NCBI GenBank assembly: GCA_045126595.1
Contig: JBGVOS010000095.1
Coordinates: 14,423-78,422 of the forward strand
Direction of reading: 5' to 3'
DNA length: 64,000 nt
DNA from: UBA1189 sp045126595
GTDB taxonomy: Bacteria; Bacteroidota; Bacteroidia; Bacteroidales; Bacteroidaceae
In this document: one piece after another, positions 41,481-50,550 of the stretch
How positions within the stretch are numbered: position 1 is the first letter of the stretch
How the letters are laid out: each line of letters starts with the position of its first letter
Translations under genes and position numbers: made by a program
The notes under the pieces: model-generated
The model's database searches: none
Told to the model about the DNA's origin: nothing
The model's input: the letters and a program-made list of their open reading frames with translations, nothing else

Positions 41481-42815
41481 ATGAAAAAGACACTTCTTCC
41501 CATACTGGCCTTGGCCATGGTATGCTGCACCCCCCAAAGACAAGAGACCCAACACATCACCATCACCACCGATGATGCCACCGACCGCAAGATGACCCTC
41601 TCACCTATGGCCAGCCATAGAGGCGCAACAGAGATGACTCTCGAAGAGAACACATATAGCGCATCTGTATCTACCAGCGAGACTGGCTTCTACAACCTGG
41701 TTTCAGTCACCAACGACAGACAGTACATCATTCCCTATTACGTTCCCGTAACCAAGAGTGAGTCGGCTTCGCACCTCACCTTTGGCGAGCGTGGCACGAT
41801 AACCATCGAGGGCAGCAAGGACAACAGCGCATTGGCAGCCTTCACCTCGGTCTATGCCACCAACAGCCGTGATCTATGGAAGCTCCAGAAGGGTGAAACC
41901 GAAGCCGCGCGCGCCATCATAGAGGCCATTGCCATCAAGGCCGACTCTATCGTCAAAGCTTACCGTTGTTCAAAGCCCGTGGCCGAATACATCAAGACAT
42001 GGGCCTACACCATCGCCTACGACTGCTTCTCTTCAGTGCCTCGCATTGTGGGAATACCCCTCAAGGAACTGCCATACAGCCGTGAAGACCTGCTGGCCGA
42101 GCCTCATACCGTGCTCAACTCACCCATTGCGGCCCTCTTCTCAAACACTCCTCACATCGTATACTCTTCTATCCCTAACAAGAATAACCTCGACAGCGCA
42201 CTCATCTACGTAGAGCAACATTATACCGACACCGCACTCATCAAGAAGGTAAACGACAATATCGCTGGCCGCTACGTGAGCCGCTATGACTATAGCACTG
42301 AATTTGACAAAGGATTAGAGCGCCTACAGGCTGCGACAGAGCGTTACGGACTCGATCCACGTCACATTGTCGACTTCGAGAAGCACCGCGCTACCGTACC
42401 CGGACAGCCCTTCCCCGAGGGCATCGTACTCCAAGACCGTAATGGAAACGTGGTAGACTTCAGCGCCTTCCGTGGCAAGTACGTATACATCGACATATGG
42501 GCAAGCTGGTGTGTACCCTGCTTGCGCGAGGTCCCCGTACTCCAAAAGCTTGAGAAGACCCTCAAGAACAAGAACGTTGTCTTCGTTTCTATCTCCATCG
42601 ACGCTACAGAAGATGTATGGAAGAAGAAGATGGATGAGAAGCATATGCATGGGCACCAGCTGTGGAATCCTGAGGGAACTCTGGGTAAGGCTCTCAACGT
42701 GAAGGGCATCCCCTTCTTTGCCATCTACGACCCCGACGGCAACCTCTATATGCACGGAGCTCCACGCCCCAGCCAAGGTCCCGGCCTGGTAGAGCTTCTT
42801 GAAGGACTGAAATAA
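41481..42815 (+). CDS. TlpA-like thioredoxin-fold lipoprotein
   Basis: A 444-residue lipoprotein; the signal sequence ends LAMVCCTPQ. The N-terminal 300 residues are Bacteroidetes-specific, with a beta-rich start and then helices. The C-terminal thioredoxin domain (about 315-444) begins VPGQPFPEGIVLQDRNGNVV and has the redox site WASWCVPCLREVP, with Cys344 and Cys347, followed by the cis-Pro loop KGIPFFAIYD. It is expected to be periplasmic and membrane-tethered, acting as a thiol reductase or in cytochrome/envelope protein maturation; the partner is unknown. It has its own promoter and a strong terminator, so it is a single-gene unit. Confidence 0.93.
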   Translation: MKKTLLPILALAMVCCTPQRQETQHITITTDDATDRKMTLSPMASHRGATEMTLEENTYSASVSTSETGFYNLVSVTNDRQYIIPYYVPVTKSESASHLTFGERGTITIEGSKDNSALAAFTSVYATNSRDLWKLQKGETEAARAIIEAIAIKADSIVKAYRCSKPVAEYIKTWAYTIAYDCFSSVPRIVGIPLKELPYSREDLLAEPHTVLNSPIAALFSNTPHIVYSSIPNKNNLDSALIYVEQHYTDTALIKKVNDNIAGRYVSRYDYSTEFDKGLERLQAATERYGLDPRHIVDFEKHRATVPGQPFPEGIVLQDRNGNVVDFSAFRGKYVYIDIWASWCVPCLREVPVLQKLEKTLKNKNVVFVSISIDATEDVWKKKMDEKHMHGHQLWNPEGTLGKALNVKGIPFFAIYDPDGNLYMHGAPRPSQGPGLVELLEGLK

Positions 42816-42847
42816 GAAAACATCCCTTTTCATCGGGTGAATTATAG

Positions 42848-42892
42848 AGAACTGAGGGGTTTCACAATGCATGACATCCCTCAGTTCTTTTA
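42848..42892 (+). terminator. Rho-independent terminator after the TlpA-like gene
   Basis: AGAACTGAGGG (42848-42858) and CCCTCAGTTCT (42878-42888) form a perfect 11-bp stem, followed by a short T-rich tail (TTTATTG). The interval from here to 43121 holds only the promoter of the next gene. Confidence 0.82.
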
Positions 42893-43045
42893 TTGTGTGA
42901 TATTTGTCAGCACGTAGAATCAAACCATGGAGACTATAAATCATAGGAATAGATACCACTCTAAAAAATAATCAAAAACGTTTAGAAAATTATGTTTTAC
43001 AACACATTTTCCAAGCTAAGTGATGGCGTTTCATGAAAAATGTTT

Positions 43046-43053
43046 TACATTTG
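43046..43053 (+). promoter_or_regulatory. Probable -7 element for the calycin-like gene
   Basis: TACATTTG fits the Bacteroidetes -7 box, with a start expected near 43060 and a leader of about 62 nt. The -33 position is poor (GATG), so the call is partial. Confidence 0.4.
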
Positions 43054-43121
43054 CGACCTCAACAATGCAATAGGTATACATTTTTCAACTAATTAATAAC
43101 TAACATTTAAGATTTTAAGGT

Positions 43122-45071
43122 ATGAAGAAGAATTACTTTTCTACTTTATTTGCTGCCTTGATGTTGTTCGTGGCTATGCCCGCAAAGGCACAGATGAGTT
43201 CTGTAGCCGACTTCTTTGGCAAGTACACGTTCACTGCCAATGTAGAAATGACTGATGCAGGAAAGGCTTTGGGCATAACGTTCCCTAACGAGTGCGAGGT
43301 CGTTATTGCTAAGTGTTCAGACAACATCTATGATGGTCAACTCCAGGGATTGCCTGGTGCCACAGGTGTCCAAAAGATTAATGGTATCGATACAGAGAAG
43401 AACGTATTGAAGATTACCAATCCTAACCAAGGTTATCCTTGGGGAAATTTGTACATGAGCGACGGCAATGGCATGAACCCTTATGGAAGAGACAGCATGT
43501 ACAACGACGTTGAATATGCATACGATCCTGACACAAAGACCATTGCTATGCCCGACTTTACTGTGGTTTCTATGAATTCGGATTTCCCCGTAGCTACTGT
43601 TATCGTAAAGTTCACTGGTGCGAAGTTGACATTGGTAGAGGCTGAGACCATCGAGGTCGCTGACCTCAGTGGCGAATGGCATTATACTGCAGGTAAGGGA
43701 ACCTATGACACTATGGAGGGTTCAACCCTTCCTCTCGAATGGGACATGACCCTTACTGCTACAGATGATAGTTATCAAAAATATAACGTCAACCTTGCAT
43801 TGGGAGACTTTGCTCCTATGGAGTTGGAAGCAAACTTCAATGGAGTTAGTCTGATTATTCCTTTCGACAGCATCTTTTTTGATGCAGAGAGCAGAATTAG
43901 TTTATGGGATCCCTATGGTGGCCGCTACAAGGGAGATGTTGAATTCAACATGATTAATGAGAACACACTTTCTCTTTCAATGATGTATATTCGTCAAGAC
44001 TCTATCAGCCCTGAAATCAAGGGTGGTGCCTTGCAATACTACATGAATGGTTTGGCCAAGAGAGAAGGTGCTGAAGATACTGAGTTCACTTGGGATGGTA
44101 CCTACAAAGTAGGAGGTACACTGAGTTATTCTGCTGAGGGTTATGATTTCCCTGTTGAATTTGATATCGTAGTGGAGTATAACGAAGATTGGGGAATATA
44201 TTTGGTTACCGAGTTCTTAGGATATGATGTAGTAGCCCTCAACTATGGTGGCCTCGACTTTACTCCCTCTGCTGATGATCCCAACAAGGCTGAGATTAAG
44301 ACTGGCTATTTGAAGACCGTCGTAGCAGGCGAAAGTTATCTCCATCTAAAAGACATGAATCTCGGTAATGAATCTATTGTACTGACGCGCAACGAAGATG
44401 GTACCATTACCTTGGATGATTTCTGTGTTTCTGAGAATGAAAATTTAGTGGCATTCTATCAGGATGTTACTGCTGAGAAAGAAGTTGAAGAACCGTTCTC
44501 ATGGATAGGCACCTTTGCAGTGAAGGCTAACGATGTTCAAATCTACAATCAAGATTTCAATCTCCCTGCAGAGTTCGAAGTGGAAGTTGAATATAACGAA
44601 GATTGGGGCATTTATCTGGTTACAAAAATATTCGGAATGGATGTCGCAGCACTCAATTATGGAGGTATTGACTTTAACATCTCAGCAGAAGAGCCCAACA
44701 AGGCTGAGATTAAAACAGGCGCCCTTGTACAGTCAATCATCCCCGGTGAGGCTTACCTCTGTTTGATGGATCAAAACGCAAGCGATGCTTCTAACATCCA
44801 ACTTACCTACAACGAAGATGGTACCATCACAGTAGACAACTTCTGTATTGCCTATATGACCTACAATGCTGATTGGAGTAAGAAGTATACAGCAGTAGCT
44901 CTTTATTCTAACGTAACCGCAGAGAAAAAGGAGATAACCGATGGTATTGAAAGCATCACCATTGAGAACAACACCGTTGAGGGTATCTTCGACATCTTCG
45001 GCCGCAAGCTCGATGCTATCACCGCTCCTGGTCTTTACATCGTAAATGGCAAAAAAGTACTCGTAAAGTAA
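43122..45071 (+). CDS. Secreted calycin-like repeat protein with C-terminal sorting-type tail
   Basis: A 649-residue exported protein. The signal peptide ends AKA with Gln next (AQMSSVAD). It has four related beta-rich segments: about 30-155, 180-310, 323-455 and 460-600. The last two are clear duplicates: VEYNEDWGIYLVT, ALNYGG-DF, PNKAEIKTG and NEDGTIT occur in both, with a spacing of 138 residues. These fold predictions fit the calycin-like domain found in Prevotella and Bacteroides surface proteins of unknown role. The last 40 residues (DIFGRKLDAIT, GLYIVNGKKVLVK) match a short C-terminal domain common in Prevotella secreted proteins and probably direct T9SS export. The gene is more AT-rich than average and ends in a strong terminator. 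Confidence 0.8.
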   Translation: MKKNYFSTLFAALMLFVAMPAKAQMSSVADFFGKYTFTANVEMTDAGKALGITFPNECEVVIAKCSDNIYDGQLQGLPGATGVQKINGIDTEKNVLKITNPNQGYPWGNLYMSDGNGMNPYGRDSMYNDVEYAYDPDTKTIAMPDFTVVSMNSDFPVATVIVKFTGAKLTLVEAETIEVADLSGEWHYTAGKGTYDTMEGSTLPLEWDMTLTATDDSYQKYNVNLALGDFAPMELEANFNGVSLIIPFDSIFFDAESRISLWDPYGGRYKGDVEFNMINENTLSLSMMYIRQDSISPEIKGGALQYYMNGLAKREGAEDTEFTWDGTYKVGGTLSYSAEGYDFPVEFDIVVEYNEDWGIYLVTEFLGYDVVALNYGGLDFTPSADDPNKAEIKTGYLKTVVAGESYLHLKDMNLGNESIVLTRNEDGTITLDDFCVSENENLVAFYQDVTAEKEVEEPFSWIGTFAVKANDVQIYNQDFNLPAEFEVEVEYNEDWGIYLVTKIFGMDVAALNYGGIDFNISAEEPNKAEIKTGALVQSIIPGEAYLCLMDQNASDASNIQLTYNEDGTITVDNFCIAYMTYNADWSKKYTAVALYSNVTAEKKEITDGIESITIENNTVEGIFDIFGRKLDAITAPGLYIVNGKKVLVK

Positions 45072-45103
45072 GAAGTCCTTACTTCTACGCATCTAGTTAA
45101 GTT

Positions 45104-45140
45104 AAAGTGCTTTCCACATTTGTGGAGAGCACTTTTTTTT
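45104..45140 (+). terminator. Rho-independent terminator after the calycin-like gene
   Basis: A 14-bp stem (45104-45117 with 45122-45135, one G-U pair) with loop ATTT, followed by a run of eight T (45133-45140). The loop and the first base of the 3' arm also supply the -33 box of the next promoter. Confidence 0.9.
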
Positions 45141-45150
45141 GCTACCTTTG
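45119..45150 (+). promoter_or_regulatory. Promoter of the susC operon, interleaved with a terminator
   Basis: TTTG (45119-45122), a 20-bp spacer and TACCTTTG (45143-45150) match the Bacteroidetes consensus exactly. The start is expected near 45157, giving a leader of about 48 nt to the susC ATG. The -33 box lies in the loop of the preceding terminator and the spacer contains its 3' arm and T-run. Confidence 0.78.
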
Positions 45151-45204
45151 CAAATTATTAATATAATAGGTGTATTAGGATAATAAGAACTTAACAAAAT
45201 ATAC

Positions 45205-48200
45205 ATGAACAAGACGATTCACACAACAACTTTTGTCGGCAAACTATGCGGTATATTGCTGATGTTGCTGTTCGCAACTCCTGTTCTCGCCACAGAGTCA
45301 GGAGATAGCAACAAAACGGTATCGGGCGTGGTGACTGACAGCAAAACGGGTGACCCACTTATCGGTGTGACCGTATCGGTCATGCGCAATGGCAAGGTAG
45401 ACACCGGTGTAATCACCGACTTTGACGGACATTTCAGCATGCCGACTCCTGCAGGCGAATATGAGGTACACATCTCCTATATGGGATACCAAACCATCAT
45501 CCTGAAACCCAGTCGCGACAAGATGGAGAACGCGCATGTCCGAATGGTCGAAGAATCAAATGCACTCAGCGACGTTGTCGTAACCGGATTCTTCAACAAG
45601 AGTAAGAGCAGTTTTACCGGTGCAGTAACCTCTATGAGTGGTATCGAACTGAAGCAGGTAAGCGGTGTGAACATCGTGAATGCCATTGCAGCCCTCACCC
45701 CAGGTATGAACATGGTACAGAACACCTCGCAAGGATCGAACCCCAACCATGTACCCGAACTGGTACTACGTGGAGTAACCTCATTCAGCAACGAGGGACA
45801 GAGCGTAAACCAGCCCACCATCATCCTTGATGGTTCGGAAATCACCATGCAGGACCTCTACGACCTCGACATCAACGAGGTGGAGAACATCACTGTACTG
45901 AAAGATGCCTCGGCTACGGCGCTCTATGGTTCGAAAGCAGCCAATGGCGTTATCGTCATCACCCGCAAGCCCTTGGCCGAAGGAACCTTGCGTGTGCAAT
46001 ATAACTTTACAGGAAATCTTCAGACCCCTATCCTCAGTGACTACAATGTGCTCAATGCCCGTGAGAAACTCCTCTACGAGCAGATGGCAGGCCTCTACAA
46101 TGCAGGAGGAAACATTGAGGAGCAATACCGACTCGACGAACTCTACAATGAGCGATACAAATTCGTGATGGCAGGACAGGACAGCGACTGGTTGGCACAG
46201 CCCGCGCGCACCTCATTCAGCCATGACCACTCGTTGCGCATCTATGGTGGTGCACAGAACCTCCGTTACGAACTCACAGGCCGCTTTGCCGACACCAAGG
46301 GCGTAATGAAGGCCGACTATCGTCACCGCTACAACCTGGGATTCAAACTTGACTATTTCGTCAACAATTCTATTCAGATTTCAAACCGCACCACCTACTC
46401 TGAAATCAAGGTACAGAACACGCCCTATGGTAGTTTCTCAGAATATGTAGAGATGAATCCCTATGAGCGCATGTACAATGATGATGGTACGCCCAGTGCC
46501 AATCTCTCGTGGGACCTCGACAATCCGCTCTACGAGGCCAGTTTAGGAAGTTATGACCGCAATGGCACCAACACATTCACTAATATCACCGATTTCAGAT
46601 GGGACATCAATAAGATGTTCCGCCTGACGGGTCACTTCAACATTACCAGCGAGACGGGATGGAGCGACATCTTCGTATCGCCCAAGTCTCGCACATTCAA
46701 GAGCATAACTGACCTCACCAAGAAAGGATTGAGTACACAGATAAACAGTAATGGTACCAGTTATAATGGTAATATTGTTGCCACCTTCAACAAGTTCTTC
46801 CAGGACGAGTCGCTCATCAGCGCCAATGCCGGTTGGGAAATCAATCATTCCAATGCTGCCAGCACGACCATGGAAGCCGTAGGTTTCTTCAATGACAAAA
46901 ACTCCTATATAGGCAATGCTGCAGGATACCCGAGCGGTAACAATGCACGTCCCATCGGGCACTCTTCCGAATCTGCCGATATGGGCGTATTTGTCACAGC
47001 CAATGCTTCATGGCGCAACCGCTACTTTGCCGATGGCACGTGGCGTACGACAGGTTCGTCACAGTTCGGTGAGAACAACCGCTACGGACACTTCTGGTCG
47101 GGCGGTCTCGGTTGGAACATCCTCAACGAGCCCTTCATGGAAGGAGTGAAGAAACACTTTGACCTCTTCAAATTACGTAGCAGCGCCGGTTATACGGGTA
47201 AGGTGAGTTTCAACCCCTTCCAGGCCATGACGATGTACGAATACAGCAACATCTACGAATATAAATATGGTATAGGAGCAGTCCCCAAAACTATCGGTAA
47301 CGTGAACCTTTGCTGGGAGCGCACGATGACCTATAACACGGGACTTGACTTCAGCATGTTTGGCAACAGACTCAACCTCGTGGTAGATGCTTATATCCGT
47401 AAGACTACCGACCTCTTGCTCGACCGTTCGTATGCCCCCTCGACGGGTGTCACCAGCGCAAAAGCCAACCTGGGCGAGATGGAGAACAAAGGTATAGAAT
47501 TACAAATTGACGGCTACATCTTCCGCAACAACAATTTCTCTTGGAAATTGGGAGCCATGGGGTCGATGAACAAGAATAAGATAACCCAGATAAATAAAGC
47601 ACTGGAGGAGATCAACAAGCAGAATCAAGCCGATGCCTACACTTCGCTTGCGCCTCTTCCGCAATATGCTGAAGGCGAGAGTGTGACCGCTCTCAAATTG
47701 GTACAGTCAGCAGGTATCGACCCGGCTACAGGTAAGGAAATTTATGTCAAACGTGATGGAACACTCTCCTTCAAGTATGACCCTGTTGACCGTGTCCTTA
47801 TTGGCGACACAGAACCTATCTACAACGGTAATTTCAGTACACATGTCTATTGGAAAGGATTCAGCGTGTACGCGCTTGCCAACTGCCGCTTTGGAGCGTG
47901 GGTGTACAACACTACACGTGCAAGCAAGGTCGAAGGCTCTGACCCACGATACAATGCCGACCAGCGCGTATTTGATGACCGTTGGAAACAGCCAGGCGAT
48001 GTGGCATTCTACAAAGACATCGCCGACAGCAGCCGCCCCGAGCAGACCACCCGCTTTGCCGAACTGGAGAACACGTTGACTTTAGGTTCACTGAACATCA
48101 GTTATCAGTTTTCTGAGGATGTATGCAAGAAACTGCATGTAAGGAACTTGCGTACAGGCATCAACTTCACTGACATCTTGCGTTTGTCTACAGTCAAGAT

Positions 48201-48264
48201 TGAGCGCGGAACCAGTTATCTGTATAGCCAGGGATTTGAGATGAACCTAAGTGCTACATTCTAA
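45205..48264 (+). CDS. SusC/RagA-family TonB-linked outer-membrane protein
   Basis: A 1019-residue TonB-dependent importer. After the signal peptide (VLATESG) comes a carboxypeptidase-like domain (about 38-110, VSGVVTDSKTGDPLIGVTV), then the TonB-box-like DVVVTGFFNKSKSSFTGAV and the SusC plug signature (VNIVNAIAALTPGMNM, IILDGSEITMQDLYDLD, ITVLKDASATALYGSKAANGVIVIT). The rest is a 22-strand-type barrel. SusC proteins form the channel of a SusCD pair, with the SusD lipoprotein as lid. It is the first gene of a five-gene operon; the DUF4843, PKD and M16 partners suggest peptides rather than glycans as cargo. No sugar-active enzyme is nearby. Confidence 0.95.
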   Translation: MNKTIHTTTFVGKLCGILLMLLFATPVLATESGDSNKTVSGVVTDSKTGDPLIGVTVSVMRNGKVDTGVITDFDGHFSMPTPAGEYEVHISYMGYQTIILKPSRDKMENAHVRMVEESNALSDVVVTGFFNKSKSSFTGAVTSMSGIELKQVSGVNIVNAIAALTPGMNMVQNTSQGSNPNHVPELVLRGVTSFSNEGQSVNQPTIILDGSEITMQDLYDLDINEVENITVLKDASATALYGSKAANGVIVITRKPLAEGTLRVQYNFTGNLQTPILSDYNVLNAREKLLYEQMAGLYNAGGNIEEQYRLDELYNERYKFVMAGQDSDWLAQPARTSFSHDHSLRIYGGAQNLRYELTGRFADTKGVMKADYRHRYNLGFKLDYFVNNSIQISNRTTYSEIKVQNTPYGSFSEYVEMNPYERMYNDDGTPSANLSWDLDNPLYEASLGSYDRNGTNTFTNITDFRWDINKMFRLTGHFNITSETGWSDIFVSPKSRTFKSITDLTKKGLSTQINSNGTSYNGNIVATFNKFFQDESLISANAGWEINHSNAASTTMEAVGFFNDKNSYIGNAAGYPSGNNARPIGHSSESADMGVFVTANASWRNRYFADGTWRTTGSSQFGENNRYGHFWSGGLGWNILNEPFMEGVKKHFDLFKLRSSAGYTGKVSFNPFQAMTMYEYSNIYEYKYGIGAVPKTIGNVNLCWERTMTYNTGLDFSMFGNRLNLVVDAYIRKTTDLLLDRSYAPSTGVTSAKANLGEMENKGIELQIDGYIFRNNNFSWKLGAMGSMNKNKITQINKALEEINKQNQADAYTSLAPLPQYAEGESVTALKLVQSAGIDPATGKEIYVKRDGTLSFKYDPVDRVLIGDTEPIYNGNFSTHVYWKGFSVYALANCRFGAWVYNTTRASKVEGSDPRYNADQRVFDDRWKQPGDVAFYKDIADSSRPEQTTRFAELENTLTLGSLNISYQFSEDVCKKLHVRNLRTGINFTDILRLSTVKIERGTSYLYSQGFEMNLSATF

Positions 48265-48295
48265 CTAAGGAAACGAACCTAAAGACGACATCTGT

Positions 48296-49732
48296 ATGAA
48301 GACAATCAAAACACTCATCATAACACTCGCGTGCAGCCTCACCCTTGTGGCATGCGAAGATTTCTTGAACATCACTCCCGAAGGACAGATTAAGCGAGAC
48401 GAACTGCTCAGTACTGCTGAGGGCATAGAAGATGCGCTCTATGGCACATATGCCCAATTACGAGACCTGTCACTCTATGGACAGAATCTTTCTTTCCACA
48501 CCATAGAGGTCCTGGCACAGACTTTCTATTGCAAAGACAACACTACCGTCACTCCCTTGGCAGAATACGATTATGCCAATACCAACGTCAAAGGCGTGTT
48601 TGAAGGTATTTGGACCCAGATGTACGAGAACATCTCCCATGTCAACAGCATACTCGACGCTCCTTTGGTATCTGGTGCAACGAAGTTCCCTTATACCATC
48701 TATAAAGGTGAAGCGCTCGGCTTACGTGCCTTTATGCACTTTGACCTGGTGCGTCTGTTTGCTGAGCAGTACACCTTGAATCCTAAGGCTGATGGTATTC
48801 CCTATGCGACAGAGTTTTCCCTGAAGACACCTGAATTCGAAAGTCTCCAAAAGAACTATGAGCATATTCTTGCCGACCTGCTTCAGGCAGAAAGACTTCT
48901 CGCTGACGAAGAGACCTATCAAGGAAAGAGTTTCTTCATGATCGACCGACAAATCCACTGCAACCTCTATGCCATACAGGCGCTGCTCTCTCGTGTATAC
49001 CTCACGATGGGTGATAAGGCAAAGGCGGCCGAATATGCCAGAAAGGTCATAGAGCATAGTCCGTATAAACTAAACAGCAAGACGGACATTGCAGGAGATC
49101 TCGCCGGGGTATTCTCTGAAAAGGAAACGCTGTTTGGGATCTATTATGCAGAGTGGTATGGCACTATAAACGATATGCTACAGAGTTACATAGATTACAC
49201 CTCACTGCAATTGCGTGGAGACATCGAAAATATCTACAACAGAGAGTTGGTTGGTGATGATTATCGCACAAATACAGACGTCTATTTCCACAGTATGGAA
49301 AGAGGACTGCGCTTATGCAAACTGACCGACATCTATGAGTTGGCAGGTGAACCCAGCAAACGCCCTGAGGAGTTGATACAGGGCATCAATCTCATCCGTC
49401 TGCCTGAAATGTATTACATCATGGCCGAGGCTTTGCTCGAAACAAAACCAGATAGTGCCACATGGTATTTTGACCGCGTATTGGAGTCACGTGGATTGAC
49501 TCCGTTGACGGAACGTATACCAGCGGAGGCTGTTACCCAGGATCGTATCAATCTGGAACGCTTCAAGGAGTACATCGGAGAGGGACAAACCTTCTTCAAC
49601 CTGAAGCGACAGAATCTAAACATAAGTACATGGGATATCGCCTCCAATACCGAAAAGACAATACCTGCGAGCAAAGACATCTATGTGATTCCCATACCCG
49701 ATAGTGAAACCGAATACAACCCCAAAAAATGA
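48296..49732 (+). CDS. SusD/RagB-family nutrient-binding lipoprotein
   Basis: A 478-residue surface lipoprotein, lipobox LTLVAC with Cys20. Family features are FLNITPEGQIKRDELLSTAEGIEDALYGTYAQLRD at the N-terminus (shown in part: FLNITPEGQ), the helix KGEALGLRAFMHFDLVRLFA near residue 140, TPR-like helices such as IQALLSRVYLTMGDKAKAAEYA (IQALLSRVYLTMG, then KAAEYA), and the C-terminal FKEYIGEGQTFFNLKRQ. It forms the hinged lid over the SusC channel and captures the ligand. Its stop codon overlaps the start of the DUF4843 gene by 4 nt. Confidence 0.95.
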   Translation: MKTIKTLIITLACSLTLVACEDFLNITPEGQIKRDELLSTAEGIEDALYGTYAQLRDLSLYGQNLSFHTIEVLAQTFYCKDNTTVTPLAEYDYANTNVKGVFEGIWTQMYENISHVNSILDAPLVSGATKFPYTIYKGEALGLRAFMHFDLVRLFAEQYTLNPKADGIPYATEFSLKTPEFESLQKNYEHILADLLQAERLLADEETYQGKSFFMIDRQIHCNLYAIQALLSRVYLTMGDKAKAAEYARKVIEHSPYKLNSKTDIAGDLAGVFSEKETLFGIYYAEWYGTINDMLQSYIDYTSLQLRGDIENIYNRELVGDDYRTNTDVYFHSMERGLRLCKLTDIYELAGEPSKRPEELIQGINLIRLPEMYYIMAEALLETKPDSATWYFDRVLESRGLTPLTERIPAEAVTQDRINLERFKEYIGEGQTFFNLKRQNLNISTWDIASNTEKTIPASKDIYVIPIPDSETEYNPKK

Positions 49733-50538
49733 AAAAACAGTTCTACAGATTTGGCATATTGTTGCTCCTGTCAAGCCTATGTGCTTGTTTTGAAGAGCAC
49801 TACTTGAAGTTCGATACGGACTTTACGGGTATCTACTTCACGACTGACTCTACAAGTTATTCGTTCAGCGTTACCCCCGTAGAGGTAAGAGAGCATACGG
49901 TAAAGATACCCGTACAGATCATGGGTGCTCCGAGTGAAATGGACCGCGAGATCAAATTCGAACTGATCGAATCTCTTTCGGAGGCAACAGAAGGAGTACA
50001 TTATGTTCTCGACGAAGCTATTATACCTGCAGATACTATTGCAGGCTATATCAGCGTGCGTATCCTGCGTGACAATCTCAAGGGAGACCATAAGAATGGC
50101 TATGACCGCCATAAGATCTATATTCGTTTACTTCCCGACGAACACTTTACACCGACCCTTGACTCTATTAACCAGGTACACTTGCTCAAATTTGACAATG
50201 CTATAGAGCAACCTGAATGGTTAAACTCTGCAGGAGAAAAGGTATGGTTAAAAGGCTCGTTAGGAGTATGGCATCCTTATAAACTAATCATGCTGGTAAA
50301 AATTTTCCACGAACTCGAAGAGAAGCAACCATTGACATATAAAAAGATAGCCAAAGATTTTGGAGAGAATTTAGAGAACATTCCCGAAGGTAACCCAATG
50401 AAGTATGAAACCATCTTCAAGCGATACATATATAAACCCATGTATGAGCACTTTGGTGACCCTGCCAACAAGGAGATGATTGAATCGCTGTATCCTGACT
50501 TTCCTTTTGATTTTCCTAATCCCTATCCCAACGAATAA
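49729..50538 (+). CDS. DUF4843 surface lipoprotein
   Basis: A 269-residue lipoprotein; the lipobox is SSLCAC with Cys20. Residues about 30-165 are a beta-rich domain (IYFTTDSTSYSFSVTPVEV, KIPVQIMGAPSEMDREIKFEL), which fits DUF4843. The C-terminal part (about 170-269) is helical and ends with Pro/Asn-rich sequence (PFDFPNPYPNE). DUF4843 proteins are found almost only beside SusCD pairs and are thought to be accessory, surface-exposed lipoproteins of the complex; the biochemical role is unknown to me. It is translationally coupled to susD (ATGA overlap) and followed 12 bp later by the PKD-like gene. Confidence 0.9.
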   Translation: MKKQFYRFGILLLLSSLCACFEEHYLKFDTDFTGIYFTTDSTSYSFSVTPVEVREHTVKIPVQIMGAPSEMDREIKFELIESLSEATEGVHYVLDEAIIPADTIAGYISVRILRDNLKGDHKNGYDRHKIYIRLLPDEHFTPTLDSINQVHLLKFDNAIEQPEWLNSAGEKVWLKGSLGVWHPYKLIMLVKIFHELEEKQPLTYKKIAKDFGENLENIPEGNPMKYETIFKRYIYKPMYEHFGDPANKEMIESLYPDFPFDFPNPYPNE

Positions 50539-50550
50539 CTTTAAAGCATT

